From contig NW_019091452.1 in the NCBI RefSeq assembly GCF_001949145.1, forward strand, positions 248,001 to 312,000: DNA of 64,000 nucleotides, written 5' to 3'. The notes beneath the pieces were generated by a model, which saw only the letters and a list, made by a program, of their open reading frames with translations, was not told the origin of the DNA and made no database searches. The translations under genes were made by a program, and so were the position numbers. Within the stretch, counting starts at the first letter, position 1. The number at the start of each line of letters is the position of its first letter. Positions 11,331 to 22,421 of the stretch are shown piece by piece. This DNA is from Acanthaster planci (Eukaryota > Echinodermata > Asteroidea > Valvatida > Acanthasteridae).

Positions 11331-14300
11331 ATGACTACCATGTGGAAGCTGGTGGCTCTTGCAGCTGCGTTTGTGACGGTTTCATCTTCGGCCATAATGG
11401 TGGGTACCGACTAACAAGGCGTATTAGACCAGTGTCACATCTTAAATTGGGTGGTAGAGGTGTGCTTATTTTTGTTTCTAAGCATTGGTCCATTACAAAC
11501 CTCAAGGGGAAAAAGAAGCAGTGTGCTTTTGGGTTTCCCCATTACACCAACAATAATTCCGACCATACCAAAAAACGTAAGATAGGAGAGAGGGACAATA
11601 CAATATGATTCACTTCAAGGACAGACAACAGTAAAACAGATATGCTGTCTGTTGAATTCAGACCATTTAAAACATTAATGTAGACTTGCATGGTTATATG
11701 AACTTATTTTTATTATACAAACTGTCAAAGTAGGTTTTGGGTTTCAATGTAAATGTATGTAGTGTTGAGAGACTTGTTAGATCCGTTTAAGGTTAGTCTA
11801 AAGGGACACAAATATTTTGATAAATAATGGAGTTGTGTGAGCTCAGTTATCTGTTTTTGATATTATTTGGACAATATTTTTCTGCAAAATAAACAGATTC
11901 TTTCATTGAGAAGTCGAGGTGCCCTAGGTTTGGATGGTATAAGCAAGACAGAATAAGTGTACTATTTAAAGCTCAGTATAGTTTTCATGAGAACGGTTTT
12001 GCTTACCCATAACGCCAGGACACGACACGTAAATATGTTCACTCCAAGAGAGGTTCTGGTGCAGTTCAACACCCAGGACTTTACACCTGGTTTAAAGGAA
12101 TACTACGCCAACTGAGAAAAAGTATTTCATTATTTTGTGTAGAGACTAAAATCATGTAATTTGTCTTGAGTAAGTTAACTGAAAGTTCTTCTCTACTAGA
12201 GCCATTCATTCCCCTTAAAAACTCTGACTTTAGATCGCTATTAGCTGTGTTTACAATATGATGGTTATGAAACACGCATATTTCATCTGCAAAAAGACGA
12301 TAGGAAATTTTATTCAAAACATTCAAATATGACAAAAGAAAAGGGGCCCTATGCAGAGTCCTGTGAAACACCATCGACAATAGTGCAAAGTTGAAATAGC
12401 GGAACTGCTCCCTGTTTGACAAGTAAATGGGACGGATTTTGATTGACATTTGTTTTATTGAGCAAAGAATCACTGAGCTTCCACGTACCATTAATACATT
12501 TCCCCAAATATTTTTTGCCATTCCTACAACATGTTATGTTAACTTGTTTTTAACCTTTATGTTGACAGATTCATAACAAACTGTTGGATTGTGAAGATAC
12601 TTATGTACAGATATTTTTTTCTGATTAAATTATAGATTCCTTCCTTTATCCACAATGATTTTGATATAATACGACTTTTGAGCTCACACTGTGGAAAACC
12701 TCTATCATCAAGATACACAGACGATTTAAGAAATTCGCACATGCCTCATCAACCTTGTCTGGCGCCAGTAATTCTTGCCAATACATTACGTTTAACACTT
12801 TTGGGAGTTTTCCATTTTTAATTGTACGTTATTCTATTGTTATGAAGACAGGTAAATGATCCCTTATATCAGTCATTTTGATACCGCAATGAAAACATTT
12901 GTAAAAATCTTATCTGTCCAAATAGAACTCTCACCTGTGACACAGAAAGGTTTATCAATGACTGGATGAGAAGAGTGCGCAGACAAAGTATTGAAAAGTT
13001 ATCTGTGCCATAGTGTGTAGCAAATTTATCTTAAAATAACAGTGTTTGTTCTCATTATCCCCTCTACTTAAAATAAGGATAATAGTAAAAGCACTCTTGT
13101 GGATGGGAATATATATCCCCTCAGGCTTTGTGACACAGGGATTGACTATTGAATCAACCCCCCTTTCAGTTTGCCGTGCTGCAATAAAGTTTACAGCTAT
13201 CTTGTTAGGAATTTGGAGAGCCAAAATGCATTTAATAGCACTCAAAACAATTTTGAAAATGCCTTAAAATGTCGAATTGGTGTAAGGATCTTTAGGATTG
13301 AAACACATTTTAAGACGTACATATTGCAAATCGCTTTTCAGTGGGTTTTGTCGGTACCACGCAAACATTTCAGACTCATCATCACCTTACAATATCTCAT
13401 TCCCCATCCTTCTCCTTCCCGTTCCCAGCTCATATTTACTCTCTGACCATGTGCACTTTTTTTGCGAATCAGGAGCCTAATCTCGAAGTTGTGCCATCCA
13501 AGGAGGAGCAGCTGATGCAACTGTACAGTGAGGACTTGGCTGAAATGACCCCACAAGAAATCGCCAAGTTTCTCCTTGTCGACTTTAATTCCGGTGAAGT
13601 TATTTTTACCTAGTTGCTTTTTAATTAACTCGTAAATGATCTGAGACTCTCCTAGCTACAAACGCTGTTTCTGCTAAGCCCCAATTATGCAAGGCTCCAC
13701 CTACACTCTCTTGTGGTCCAGTACCCGCACTTTGAACTTTGCAAACTAAGCTTAATTTTAGTGCAGTCTCAGTCAACGGTAGTTGGCTGTAAACAATCTT
13801 TTAGCTGAACACGCCTCTTTCACAACGATCCGTGTCAAAAGACGGACTCGTCACGGTTTGCCATACACTGTACCTAATAATACATTTCACAAAGGCTTGC
13901 AATGGCTGACCACTAACAAAAATTTTATTTTTCTAATACGTCTTCGAACAAGGGGTTATGATTTCCAGAGGTACGAAAAGTTCATAAGTACAGATTAAGA
14001 AGCAGAAGTGAAAAGCCCGGGAGAAGGGTTGAACATTTCCATTGTAAGACAGAAGACTGTTAACCTTTTTGGCGTTTTCTTGCCCTTAACTGGTTAAAGA
14101 CAGGATATACGTAGTCGGTTCTATTTCACCTGCACTTTGGGTTGCAGTGCTTTTATACACGCTGGGTAGCCTATCGTCCCTTTTATGATTTTGCTGTCCA
14201 CGGTGAATTGCATTGGAGCTCCAACGGACATGCAATCCACAATGCCAGGCATTGTTATTATCTTTAAGTTTCCGTTCCCACATCACATTTTAGACGGCAG

Positions 14301-15920
14301 TCCAACTTTCACGTATATTCTCCTTTTTATGATTTCTAGTTAGTGCTTCAGACGTCATGGGTGAAGGAATTTCGGGTTCATGCACAACATCTAAACAAGA
14401 TCTCTCAGCTGAGTGCTGTACCACATTGTCTCTCGAGCCCTTCTTAGACGAAACCGCCAAAGGTAAGGATTGCTTTAAATATTCTACCAAGTTTACCGCC
14501 GTAACTTAGTGGTATAAATAACTGAGACTATGGAACCACCGATTTCAAATCATAACATTTGAAGACCAGTTGTATCCGTGCTCAACAATCTGTCTTAGAT
14601 GTTGAAATACCCTCTAGCTCTGCATGGAAATGGACATCTTTGTACACAATTGGCTCTGAATCTTGGGGGAAATTTCGTTTGAAGTGATACTTTATCACAG
14701 TTGATCAAAGGTTGATGTGCATTATTCGTTTAGTGCTTTGGCCATGGATACCAAAAATGAAATACTTAAACTGTTGACCTTACAAGAAACTTCTTAGAAG
14801 GACATGAAATTTTGGCTGTTTGCTTCATATTTTCTGTCATGTATGTTTCGCTACTATTACTATTTTTATATAAAAAAGTTTGACCTGATCAGTAGTACGA
14901 GCTTACTACGCAATCAGTAGTACGAGCTTACTGCCTAGTAACTATAGTAAAAGTTTGGTCTTTTTATGTACTGTACGATTCTGAATAAGGTTTCGGGCTG
15001 CTCATGTCTTGTTTTGCGGCTCACGGGGTGAAGAGATTTTTTTTATCTTCAATTTCATTCAAGCATGCGCTTCCGTCAAGGTTCTTAAAAAAGCTTATGG
15101 CCTTCACATCAAAATAACCGCCTTTGGAAGCACAGTTTACAACAAAGAGATATCAGGTAAGACTTGGATATAGCTTGGATTGTTAGATTCCTTGTGCTGG
15201 ATTTGCTTCCATGATACAAAGTTTACGATTAAATGCCACAAACGTCATTACTACAGCTTTTTCTATCTACACACACGCACTGATTCAAGCATGGGCTAAT
15301 CAATGCAGAGTTATAAAATATACATTATTTCGTCAAAGTTGAGTGACAGGATTGCTAGAAATTGCACATTTAGCGGGGGAAGTGAAAGTTGTCATTCGTA
15401 GTCCAAAGCAATCAGTACCAAAAAATATACGCATACATAGTTCTCCTGGGTGGCATTCATGCCGATTCTGGAAAGAACAGCCCCTTCCCTTTCGAAAAAG
15501 GTGAGACACATATGAATGCATCAGAACCCGAGTTTTTTACCTTTTTTTTTTCGTTATCTCGTCATCAAACAATGTTCATGTAAAAGAAAATGTACTTTTA
15601 TTGTTTTGCAAATTTGTTAAGTTATTTTCATATCTGATTTTAGGTTTTGACAAACATAAGTAGACTTCTTCAAGTTTTTAAGACAAAAGTGTTTATCTAG
15701 CTCACTGATTTCTGACTAAACTAGATTAATTTGTCTTCAAATTGCAGCCCGTGAACCACCATCGATTTGCGTTGGCGTCCCTAAAGTGAAACTGGCTAAA
15801 GTCTGCCTGGACTTCAGTAAAATCGACTGGACAAACGGCTTCCATGCATGCATGGCATTTAAAGTCCATGCCTTTTTTACGACTGTGTTGAATCAACAAA
15901 TTGGATGCATTAACATCTAA
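11331..15920 (+). CDS. DUF4773-domain secreted protein, copy 1
   Basis: Five exons with GT/AG borders and compatible phases: 11331-11399, 13473-13593, 14340-14462, 15064-15156 and 15748-15920, giving 192 aa. Exon 1 encodes a signal peptide (MTTMWKLVALAAAFVTVSSS). Exon 2 encodes an acidic helix-prone segment (SKEEQLMQLYSEDLAEM). Exons 3-5 hold eight cysteines: GSC..AECC, CASVKVLKKAYGLHI, EISAREPPSICVGVPK, KVCLDF, FHACMAF and IGC near the C-terminus. The order C...CC - C...YGL - IS.R.PP.ICVGVP - KVCLDF - HAC matches DUF4773 as I know it; the molecular role of that family is not established. It is paralogous to the minus-strand gene at 27852-30371. Intron 1 (about 2.1 kb) holds a LINE absent from the paralogue. 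AATAAA lies at 16165-16170. The exon model is well supported; the family name less so. Confidence 0.82.
12080..13260 (-). mobile_element. Decayed LINE (endonuclease + reverse transcriptase) in intron 1 of DUF4773 gene 1
   Basis: Read on the minus strand from ~13250, broken frames give the end of an APE-type endonuclease (KINLLH, PVIDKPFCVTGE, IRDHLPVF), a linker (IKEGIYNLIRKKYLY) and reverse-transcriptase text (PIYLSNREQFRYFNF, RLFADEICVFHN, LSVNLLKTNYMI). FADE stands where active enzymes have FADD, and there are many frameshifts. It runs antisense to the host gene. The paralogous intron in arm B is only ~400 bp, so the LINE inserted after the duplication. Most like CR1/Jockey-type LINEs; the clade is not determined. 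Confidence 0.7.
14886..14938. repeat. Two-copy ~27 bp tandem repeat in intron 3 of DUF4773 gene 1
   Basis: 'atcagtagtacgagcttact' occurs twice back to back. Confidence 0.7.
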
Positions 15921-16489
15921 CAAGGTTGACCTAGCTCACCTGACTTTTATCGTAATTATTCCGGCAGATTTTGAACAGACTAACCTGCATGCTCTGCTTC
16001 TTAAAGCTATTAGAGTATAACTGACACAAAGGGTGTATGTTATAGAAAGGTTTTTCCCAAAATATTGCACTAAGCTCAATCTTTTTGAAGAAAACTTTTG
16101 TTTCAAACTTCCGTTTAGATGAATATTATGCCTCTTAATTTTTAAAATTAATTATTCTCAGCCGAATAAACAACATCTGGGTGCAACCTTGCTCATTGAT
16201 GACAATTTAATTTTCAGCAAGCCTTTCCCGGTGAGGGTTACAAAAAATGGAGTTTTAGTTTCTAAGTTTTGCTGCTTTGCAGCGACTCTACAAAGTCAAC
16301 GTGTATCAAAGAAACTACGTACAGATTATCCACCCTTGTTACAGATTCACATTTTGTTAAAAAACAAAACATTCAGCTAAACCAACCTTTCCTGACCAAT
16401 GCAATACCTGCCATTATGTGTGAATTGTCGAAGTCATAAATATGTCACCACTGGCTAACCTTTTCTTAATCAAAGTGCACAGAGGGAAA

Positions 16490-17285
16490 AGTGAACATTA
16501 GACAGAGGCTTTCCTAAGAAGATTTCTAATTATGTCCTTTTGGGGGGCGTTCTCTGCAGTTGGGTGATTCCGTGGAGGCACCTACGTCAATTGCTGACAC
16601 AATTGTAGAACGTTGTGACCAAATTGTCTCAGATTTGTAAAACGATCCCTATTCATTTTTTTTTCTGTTTCTTTCAAGATAAATCAGACGGAGGCCTTTT
16701 TAGGAAGACTTCTCGGTATGTTCTGTGGGGGAAGTGTCCTTTTGGGGGCGTCATCTGGAGGGAGGGTGCTGAATTCAACAATACGGAAATACATAGCCGA
16801 TACTAAACAAACACGGAAAATTCCTGCTATACCTGTTTGCCTTTCTAGCACAAAAGCTGGGCCTAGACAGTGTACATAATTCCACGTGGCCAGCCTCTCT
16901 GGGCGTATAGGCTCGGCCCTGTCAATCACAAGGGCTTATCCAGGTCTGCAGGTCAACACACTATTTTTTTACAGTGCTGGCGCCAACCACAAGCCGCCAG
17001 ACACACTGGCAAGTATCCCAAACAGTGGCCTGATACATTTTCCAAAGGGGGAAGGAGTATTTTAGAGGGGAGTAGGTATTGCGTGCATTAACATAATAAT
17101 GTAGTAGTGTTTTGTGCACAAACGTATGATGATGGGTATGACCTCCCGTTTCAGTCACTGCAAGGGCGATCCCATAATTGACTCTCAAAAGGTAGATGGG
17201 GAAAAAGTTAGGAAAAGTCACGGGAGTTCGATCAAGTGATGCGTGGCAGTTGGAGGAACAATCAAATCACGTGATTTCTGAGGCC
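16490..17285 (+). mobile_element. Dispersed repeat, copy 1 (inverted partner at 56.69-57.6 kb)
   Basis: Several blocks recur as reverse complement near 56690-57600: 'gtggaggcacctacgtcaa', 'aaattgtctcagattt', 'cagacggaggcctt', 'cctttctagcac', 'gggcctagacagtgtacat', 'tttgtgcacaaa' and the end near 'gtggcagttgga..aatca..cacgtgatttctgagg'. The first part repeats itself internally (about 200 bp apart, each with 'ccttttggggg' followed by a 'gc(a)ctgcag/ctgaa' stretch). No coding sequence or terminal inverted repeat was recognised, so the class is open. It is absent from the matching part of arm B, so it inserted after the duplication. Confidence 0.65.
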
Positions 17286-17839
17286 TTTTGGTCACAACCT
17301 CCCAACTTGTAGTCTTCAAGTGTGTCCTAGTTAGCAGTTAAAATTTTAATTTCTTTGCACTTTATCCCTATCCTCACTGGTAGAATCGAGTCAAAACGTG
17401 AACATAATAGGCATTTTAGACTCTGTTCGTGTATTTGCTTCATATCTTCAGTTAAAGATTGTCAAAATAAAAGCCTCTCGTGTTTTGTTGTGGGAAATGA
17501 GCAACATTAATTTGAATTTAGAACTCACAAAACAAAGCATAACTTTCAGTTAAGCCTCAATGGTTGTGTTAGTATACAAATAGTGTTTAAGCAAGGTCGT
17601 TAACAGCAACAGAACAAGAAATTGCTAGGTGCAATTTGAGAGACACGTTAGATCCTTTTGGGAGAGGATAAAGAATATGAATAATTAAATAAATACAACG
17701 AGCAGCAAACGAGATGTGAACTGTCTTTTGTTCAATATGTTGTTGCCATTTTAAATTTATCCACAATCGCTTCGTAGACTTTGCAACAACACGTCATTGC
17801 CGTTTACTTTTTGAGGGTACAGGAGAAAGAGGTGTAGTG

Positions 17840-18560
17840 AAAGATTAGATCACTATACCTCAAACTGAACATGGTCGAAACGCGAAGTCCCCTCACTGCA
17901 GAATCAGCACTGCACTACCAGATGCCTGTTCAGTGTGGCCGGACGAATGAGTGCTACCAGAAAAGACCATCCGGTTGTTGTTTTGTTGAGATGAACGTAG
18001 AGGTTACTTCTTGAGCGCTGAAAACATGAACACGTAAGTGCCCGGCACATTACATGTAAACGCACCAGTCGTCAAATCGGTACCTGCAAAAAGCGTCTCG
18101 GCCTTCTCATGTAGCAAATGGGTTTTCTGATGGTAGAGATGTCCAATATGCTCATCCACGTCACCGTGAATGCTACCCGAATGGGCAGAGTCATCTGGAG
18201 TCTCACCTGGCTCACCCTTTGACCTTTGAGCCCTAATTCCCGGGTGGTACCAACTGATCCAGGTTGTCATCTGGGACCCACCTTACCAGGCAGACCAATT
18301 CAAACGCCCATCAGGCTTAGCAAAGGTTTCACTACTCACCCATTGCACCAATCTGACCAATTTTACCTTCTCGACCCTTGAATCCGGCATCACCCTCTAA
18401 CCCCATAGGACCATAGGGTCAGGGAATCCCCAGCAACACTGGTTTTTCGAGGCGTCGCAGCAGGTCCCTGACATCACATTGGACACATATGAGACCCAAA
18501 ACCATCGGTGCCCTGGGGGAACTGGTGCAGTAATGGCCGCTTTGAGCTTGATAAAGTTAC
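17840..18560 (-). pseudogene. Collagen/C1q-like gene remnant, copy A
   Basis: Read on the minus strand, a Gly-X-Y piece (GPMGLEGDAGFKGREGKIGQ) ends at a good donor 'atgg|gtgagt'. A second collagen-like piece (GLPGKVGPR) follows, and then a C1q domain split over frames: VAFTVTWMS, AGTDLTTGAFTCNVPGTYVF, then NLYVHLNK, NNRMVFSGSTHSSGHTEQ, SGSAVLILQ, a stop, GDFAFRP and the terminal FLLYP. The order is right for a C1q trimer-forming domain (TGxFTCxVPGxYxF; SGSAVLxLQ; FLLYP), but at least three frame changes and a stop break it. Soluble collagen-C1q proteins act as secreted pattern-recognition molecules; this copy would not make one unless the breaks are sequence errors. Confidence 0.65.
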
Positions 18561-18674
18561 TCAGAAAGATAGCAACCGTGATCTCTAGCAGTAGTAAAAG
18601 AAGTATGAATTGAGTTAGATGATTTATAAAATTATTTTACACATGTCCTCTGCAGGTGAGCTGTGTTCACACAG

Positions 18675-20035
18675 CCCCACTCTCTACGGTCACAAAGTTG
18701 AGTTGCAATTTCGATGCAGTGTAAAGACAGATGTGTGTCATCTCCTGAAATTGAGATTCACACAAGATAAGTTATGATGCTAATTTACAACAAATTCGAT
18801 CATTTAAAAAACCCTTGTGTTATTTAGTTGTGACATTTCTCCACACATATTTCTATTAGGGTGGTGTCGCCACATGTTTTGTCAGTCATTTTTGTCTTGA
18901 TTATGACAGTATCGCAGACATTTAATGAAGCTAAACACCCTCAGGACCTCAGCATGAAACCAAAAGCTTAGCACGACGTTGGCCATGTTAATGAGAAACA
19001 TTATCACATACTAAATGCATTCCCACTAATGTGATAGGCCGCTGATTACTGTACAACAACCTTTGCAAATCTTTTGTCTTGCTTGATGTCACAAAAGCAA
19101 ACACAACAGCATTGATGTCCCACTCCTCTTCTGCAAATGGATTACAATAGGAATGGGTTTCAAGCAAATCATAGAATCATTTTACAAATAAAAAAGGTTC
19201 CCTCTATTATTCTGTTAGGGAAGATGCATGGACTCGGGCTAAATTTGGCGTCAAATGCCCCATTTTCTTTCTCTTGGTAGGGGTGGTGTTTCATTGCCTG
19301 AAATAACAAAATAATTAGAGTTCCCAATGAGCAAACTATGAGCAATGTGCAAAATATCTATACACACTGTACATTCACAGACTATAGCATACATGTGCAT
19401 CGTAGCTAACACAGCGAACGGCAATGTCCTTACACATCATAACACATCAATATCACAAACACAAACAAGACTTACTCACTTGGGGGTTTCCATGTAGACT
19501 GAACTGCAAATTCGCCATGGGACTTTGCCTACACAGACGTAAAAATGGTTGCTACTGATATCAAACTATACCCATGCTCTCCGCGTCCCTCTAAAACTGG
19601 AACTTCACTGCCAGCCCAGTCAAAGTCTTCAAGTGTCTCTTACACTGTCTTGTTTGTATTCACACGCAAAGAGTCATACTTACCGAGTAAATTACAGAAC
19701 AAGTAGCGTGAGCTTCATTTAACACATTACCAAAATATCACATAATACAAGGGGTTATTATTGCACATGACAATAATCCTGATGCATTCAGTCAGTCCTC
19801 TAAAATAATCTTTGGACTTATTTTCCTGGTGTATGTCTACCAAGTACAACCAGTCCTTGCGCGGGAAGCATAAAGGTCACCAAGTAACAAATACTAGGCA
19901 TACAAACATGCAAGTAACCCAGATACAATGTAGATCAGTTACACAATATGCATATTAATAAGTTAAATAAAAACTGTGAGGTCGCCCTTGCTAAGGCACG
20001 GTCTCCTCCATATATAAAGCCAGACTACAGTGACC
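18675..20035. repeat. Direct repeat copy 2 (partner 1-1545)
   Basis: Same orientation and order as the first 1.5 kb of the window, with small indels. It lies immediately upstream (minus-strand sense) of the C1q-like remnant. On the minus strand a small exon-like piece near 19495-19525 (CCATGGCGAATTTGCAG... then 'gtgagtaag') could be an upstream exon of that gene, but no continuous reading frame supports it. Confidence 0.75.
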
Positions 20036-20089
20036 CTATGGAGCGTAACGCGTCCATAAAAGGTCTATCGTATGGTGTACTACTACATG

Positions 20090-20430
20090 TCTCTTTCTGT
20101 TTAGCTGCCTTCCAGGCGACGCAAACTCACGACGCAACGGCACGACGGCTCCCTTGCGTCGTGCTGTCGGGTCGTACCGTCGCCTTCTTGCTATTTTGTT
20201 TGTACACACACGACGCGTCGCGTGGTGCGTCACATCGTGCCGCCGCCCGTCGTGTCGTGCTGTCTAAGGTCCTTTCCTTGTTGAATGTTTCTCTGCCTAA
20301 ACGTCACCCTTTCCGTCGCCCATTGCGTCGTACCGTCTTTTCGTGCGTCGCGTTGCCTGAAGTACGACGCGACACACGACACGACGCACGACGCGTCGCG
20401 TGCTGTCGCCCTTTGCTTCACGGTGTTTAT
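20090..20430. repeat. CpG-rich palindromic CGTCG/CGACG tract
   Basis: About 340 bp packed with cgtcg/cgacg words in an otherwise AT-rich region. 'acgacgcgtcgcgtg' occurs at 20210-20224 and again at 20388-20402, 178 bp apart, and contains the perfect palindrome cgacgcgtcg. 'gtcgtaccgtc' also occurs twice at a similar distance. The long plus-strand frame across it (19948-20523) and the opposite-strand frames result from this composition. It could be a decayed foldback-type element or a two-copy satellite unit. Confidence 0.6.
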
Positions 20431-21472
20431 AGAGGCCGCCTTTACTGTTTTCTGTCAATTCCTTCCCCTGTGCTTGAAAAGTACATGCTATTTGCTCTTT
20501 GGTGTTTTATTTATTTTTTTTAATCTCATTCATTCATCGATTAGGATTAATTTCTGTCACATTTTACCGAGAAAATGAAAATGGCAAAAAAACATCCGCA
20601 AATGTAGGAACTGCTCTCTTATAATAAGTTGAAGCCCTGAATTTGTCACTCTTTAAACCCAGCAAATGATTCCTTTTCAACACTGTCGATGAAGTTCCCT
20701 TTTGTGGTAGATTTGTAACTTTATAGATACTGGTATTTCTCTGTGGTTCATCCCATTATTTTCTAAGTAGTACTCCCAGTTCTTCAGACAATTTGTCCAC
20801 AATTGTACTGCCCCAAGTTTGACGACGGGTTTAGGAAGTTATCAACGAGCTTGCTCTATAATACCTTCAGAATATTCCGACTTAGTTTTCCTTCAGGTCA
20901 GTCTTCCTCGTTACCTTCATCAGCACCACGCTTTCAATGATATAAGTTCGTATTTCTGAATAAAACATTATACAGACGCTATTATCATTGTGGCCGTGTC
21001 TTTTTTTCAACTCTGTTTGGCCACACACATAATTCTCCTCGGATCCTCATGTTACATTAGCAAGCACGTAATAATGATTGAAGTACTTATCTTCGAATGG
21101 ATTAAGAAATATTGTAGCGGGCTATTATGAGAATCATGACACCTGCTTACATTTATTTGTTTTTTAGTTTACGCTTTTTATTACCAGTCAACCAGTGATA
21201 ATTAATTAAGTCGTTTCCGGCTAAGATAGTGAACAGTTTTTGGACGGTGTTCGCAAGTACAAATATCCTCACGTTATTCTGAGACAACAAACAAAATAGC
21301 CACTGAGACTAAGGTTTGAATTTTTGGCAAGTTCTTCCAAGCCACTGGTTTATTTGTCTTTGACACTAAAAAGTTTGGCAAAATCAGCTTAAACGGGCAG
21401 GCTTGCCCCAATCTGCCAAGCTTGGCATCCACGGGCCCGAATCCTTGGCAGGCTTGCCAACCATTCGCCTCT
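20431..21472. other. Intergenic stretch up to the assembly gap
   Basis: No gene recognised. The last 100 bp hold repeated words 'ggcaggcttgcc' at about 21396-21410 and 21447-21461, a hairpin-forming GC-rich motif that may explain the assembly break. Confidence 0.4.
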
Positions 21473-22421
21473 NNNNNNNNNNNNNNNNNNNNNNNNNNNN
21501 NNNNNNNNNNNNNNNNNNNNNNNNNNNNNNNNNNNNNNNNNNNNNNNNNNNNNNNNNNNNNNNNNNNNNNNNNNNNNNNNNNNNNNNNNNNNNNNNNNNN
21601 NNNNNNNNNNNNNNNNNNNNNNNNNNNNNNNNNNNNNNNNNNNNNNNNNNNNNNNNNNNNNNNNNNNNNNNNNNNNNNNNNNNNNNNNNNNNNNNNNNNN
21701 NNNNNNNNNNNNNNNNNNNNNNNNNNNNNNNNNNNNNNNNNNNNNNNNNNNNNNNNNNNNNNNNNNNNNNNNNNNNNNNNNNNNNNNNNNNNNNNNNNNN
21801 NNNNNNNNNNNNNNNNNNNNNNNNNNNNNNNNNNNNNNNNNNNNNNNNNNNNNNNNNNNNNNNNNNNNNNNNNNNNNNNNNNNNNNNNNNNNNNNNNNNN
21901 NNNNNNNNNNNNNNNNNNNNNNNNNNNNNNNNNNNNNNNNNNNNNNNNNNNNNNNNNNNNNNNNNNNNNNNNNNNNNNNNNNNNNNNNNNNNNNNNNNNN
22001 NNNNNNNNNNNNNNNNNNNNNNNNNNNNNNNNNNNNNNNNNNNNNNNNNNNNNNNNNNNNNNNNNNNNNNNNNNNNNNNNNNNNNNNNNNNNNNNNNNNN
22101 NNNNNNNNNNNNNNNNNNNNNNNNNNNNNNNNNNNNNNNNNNNNNNNNNNNNNNNNNNNNNNNNNNNNNNNNNNNNNNNNNNNNNNNNNNNNNNNNNNNN
22201 NNNNNNNNNNNNNNNNNNNNNNNNNNNNNNNNNNNNNNNNNNNNNNNNNNNNNNNNNNNNNNNNNNNNNNNNNNNNNNNNNNNNNNNNNNNNNNNNNNNN
22301 NNNNNNNNNNNNNNNNNNNNNNNNNNNNNNNNNNNNNNNNNNNNNNNNNNNNNNNNNNNNNNNNNNNNNNNNNNNNNNNNNNNNNNNNNNNNNNNNNNNN
22401 NNNNNNNNNNNNNNNNNNNNN
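21473..22421. other. Assembly gap (949 N)
   Basis: Run of N. Frames spanning it are artefacts. Confidence 1.

Larger units (their letters stand above)
8776..18560 (+). repeat. Arm A of a large inverted duplication
   Basis: Arm A matches the reverse complement of arm B (about 25985-32838) in collinear order: flank at 8.8-9.0 kb with 32.57-32.8 kb; 9.3-9.9 kb with 31.87-32.29 kb; 10.24-10.9 kb with 30.9-31.5 kb; the DUF4773 gene 11.33-15.92 kb with 27.85-30.37 kb; 17.35-17.5 kb with 26.85-26.97 kb; and the C1q-like pseudogene 17.85-18.56 kb with 25.99-26.7 kb. Arm A is longer because it holds a LINE in intron 1 and a dispersed repeat at 16.5-17.3 kb. Exons are clearly more similar between arms than introns, so the duplication is old. 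Confidence 0.85.

Noticed and set aside
19948-20523. 191-codon plus-strand ORF rich in Arg, Ser and Leu
   Set aside because: Lies over the CGTCG tract, where all frames are open because of composition. Opposite-strand frames are equally long and no domain is visible.
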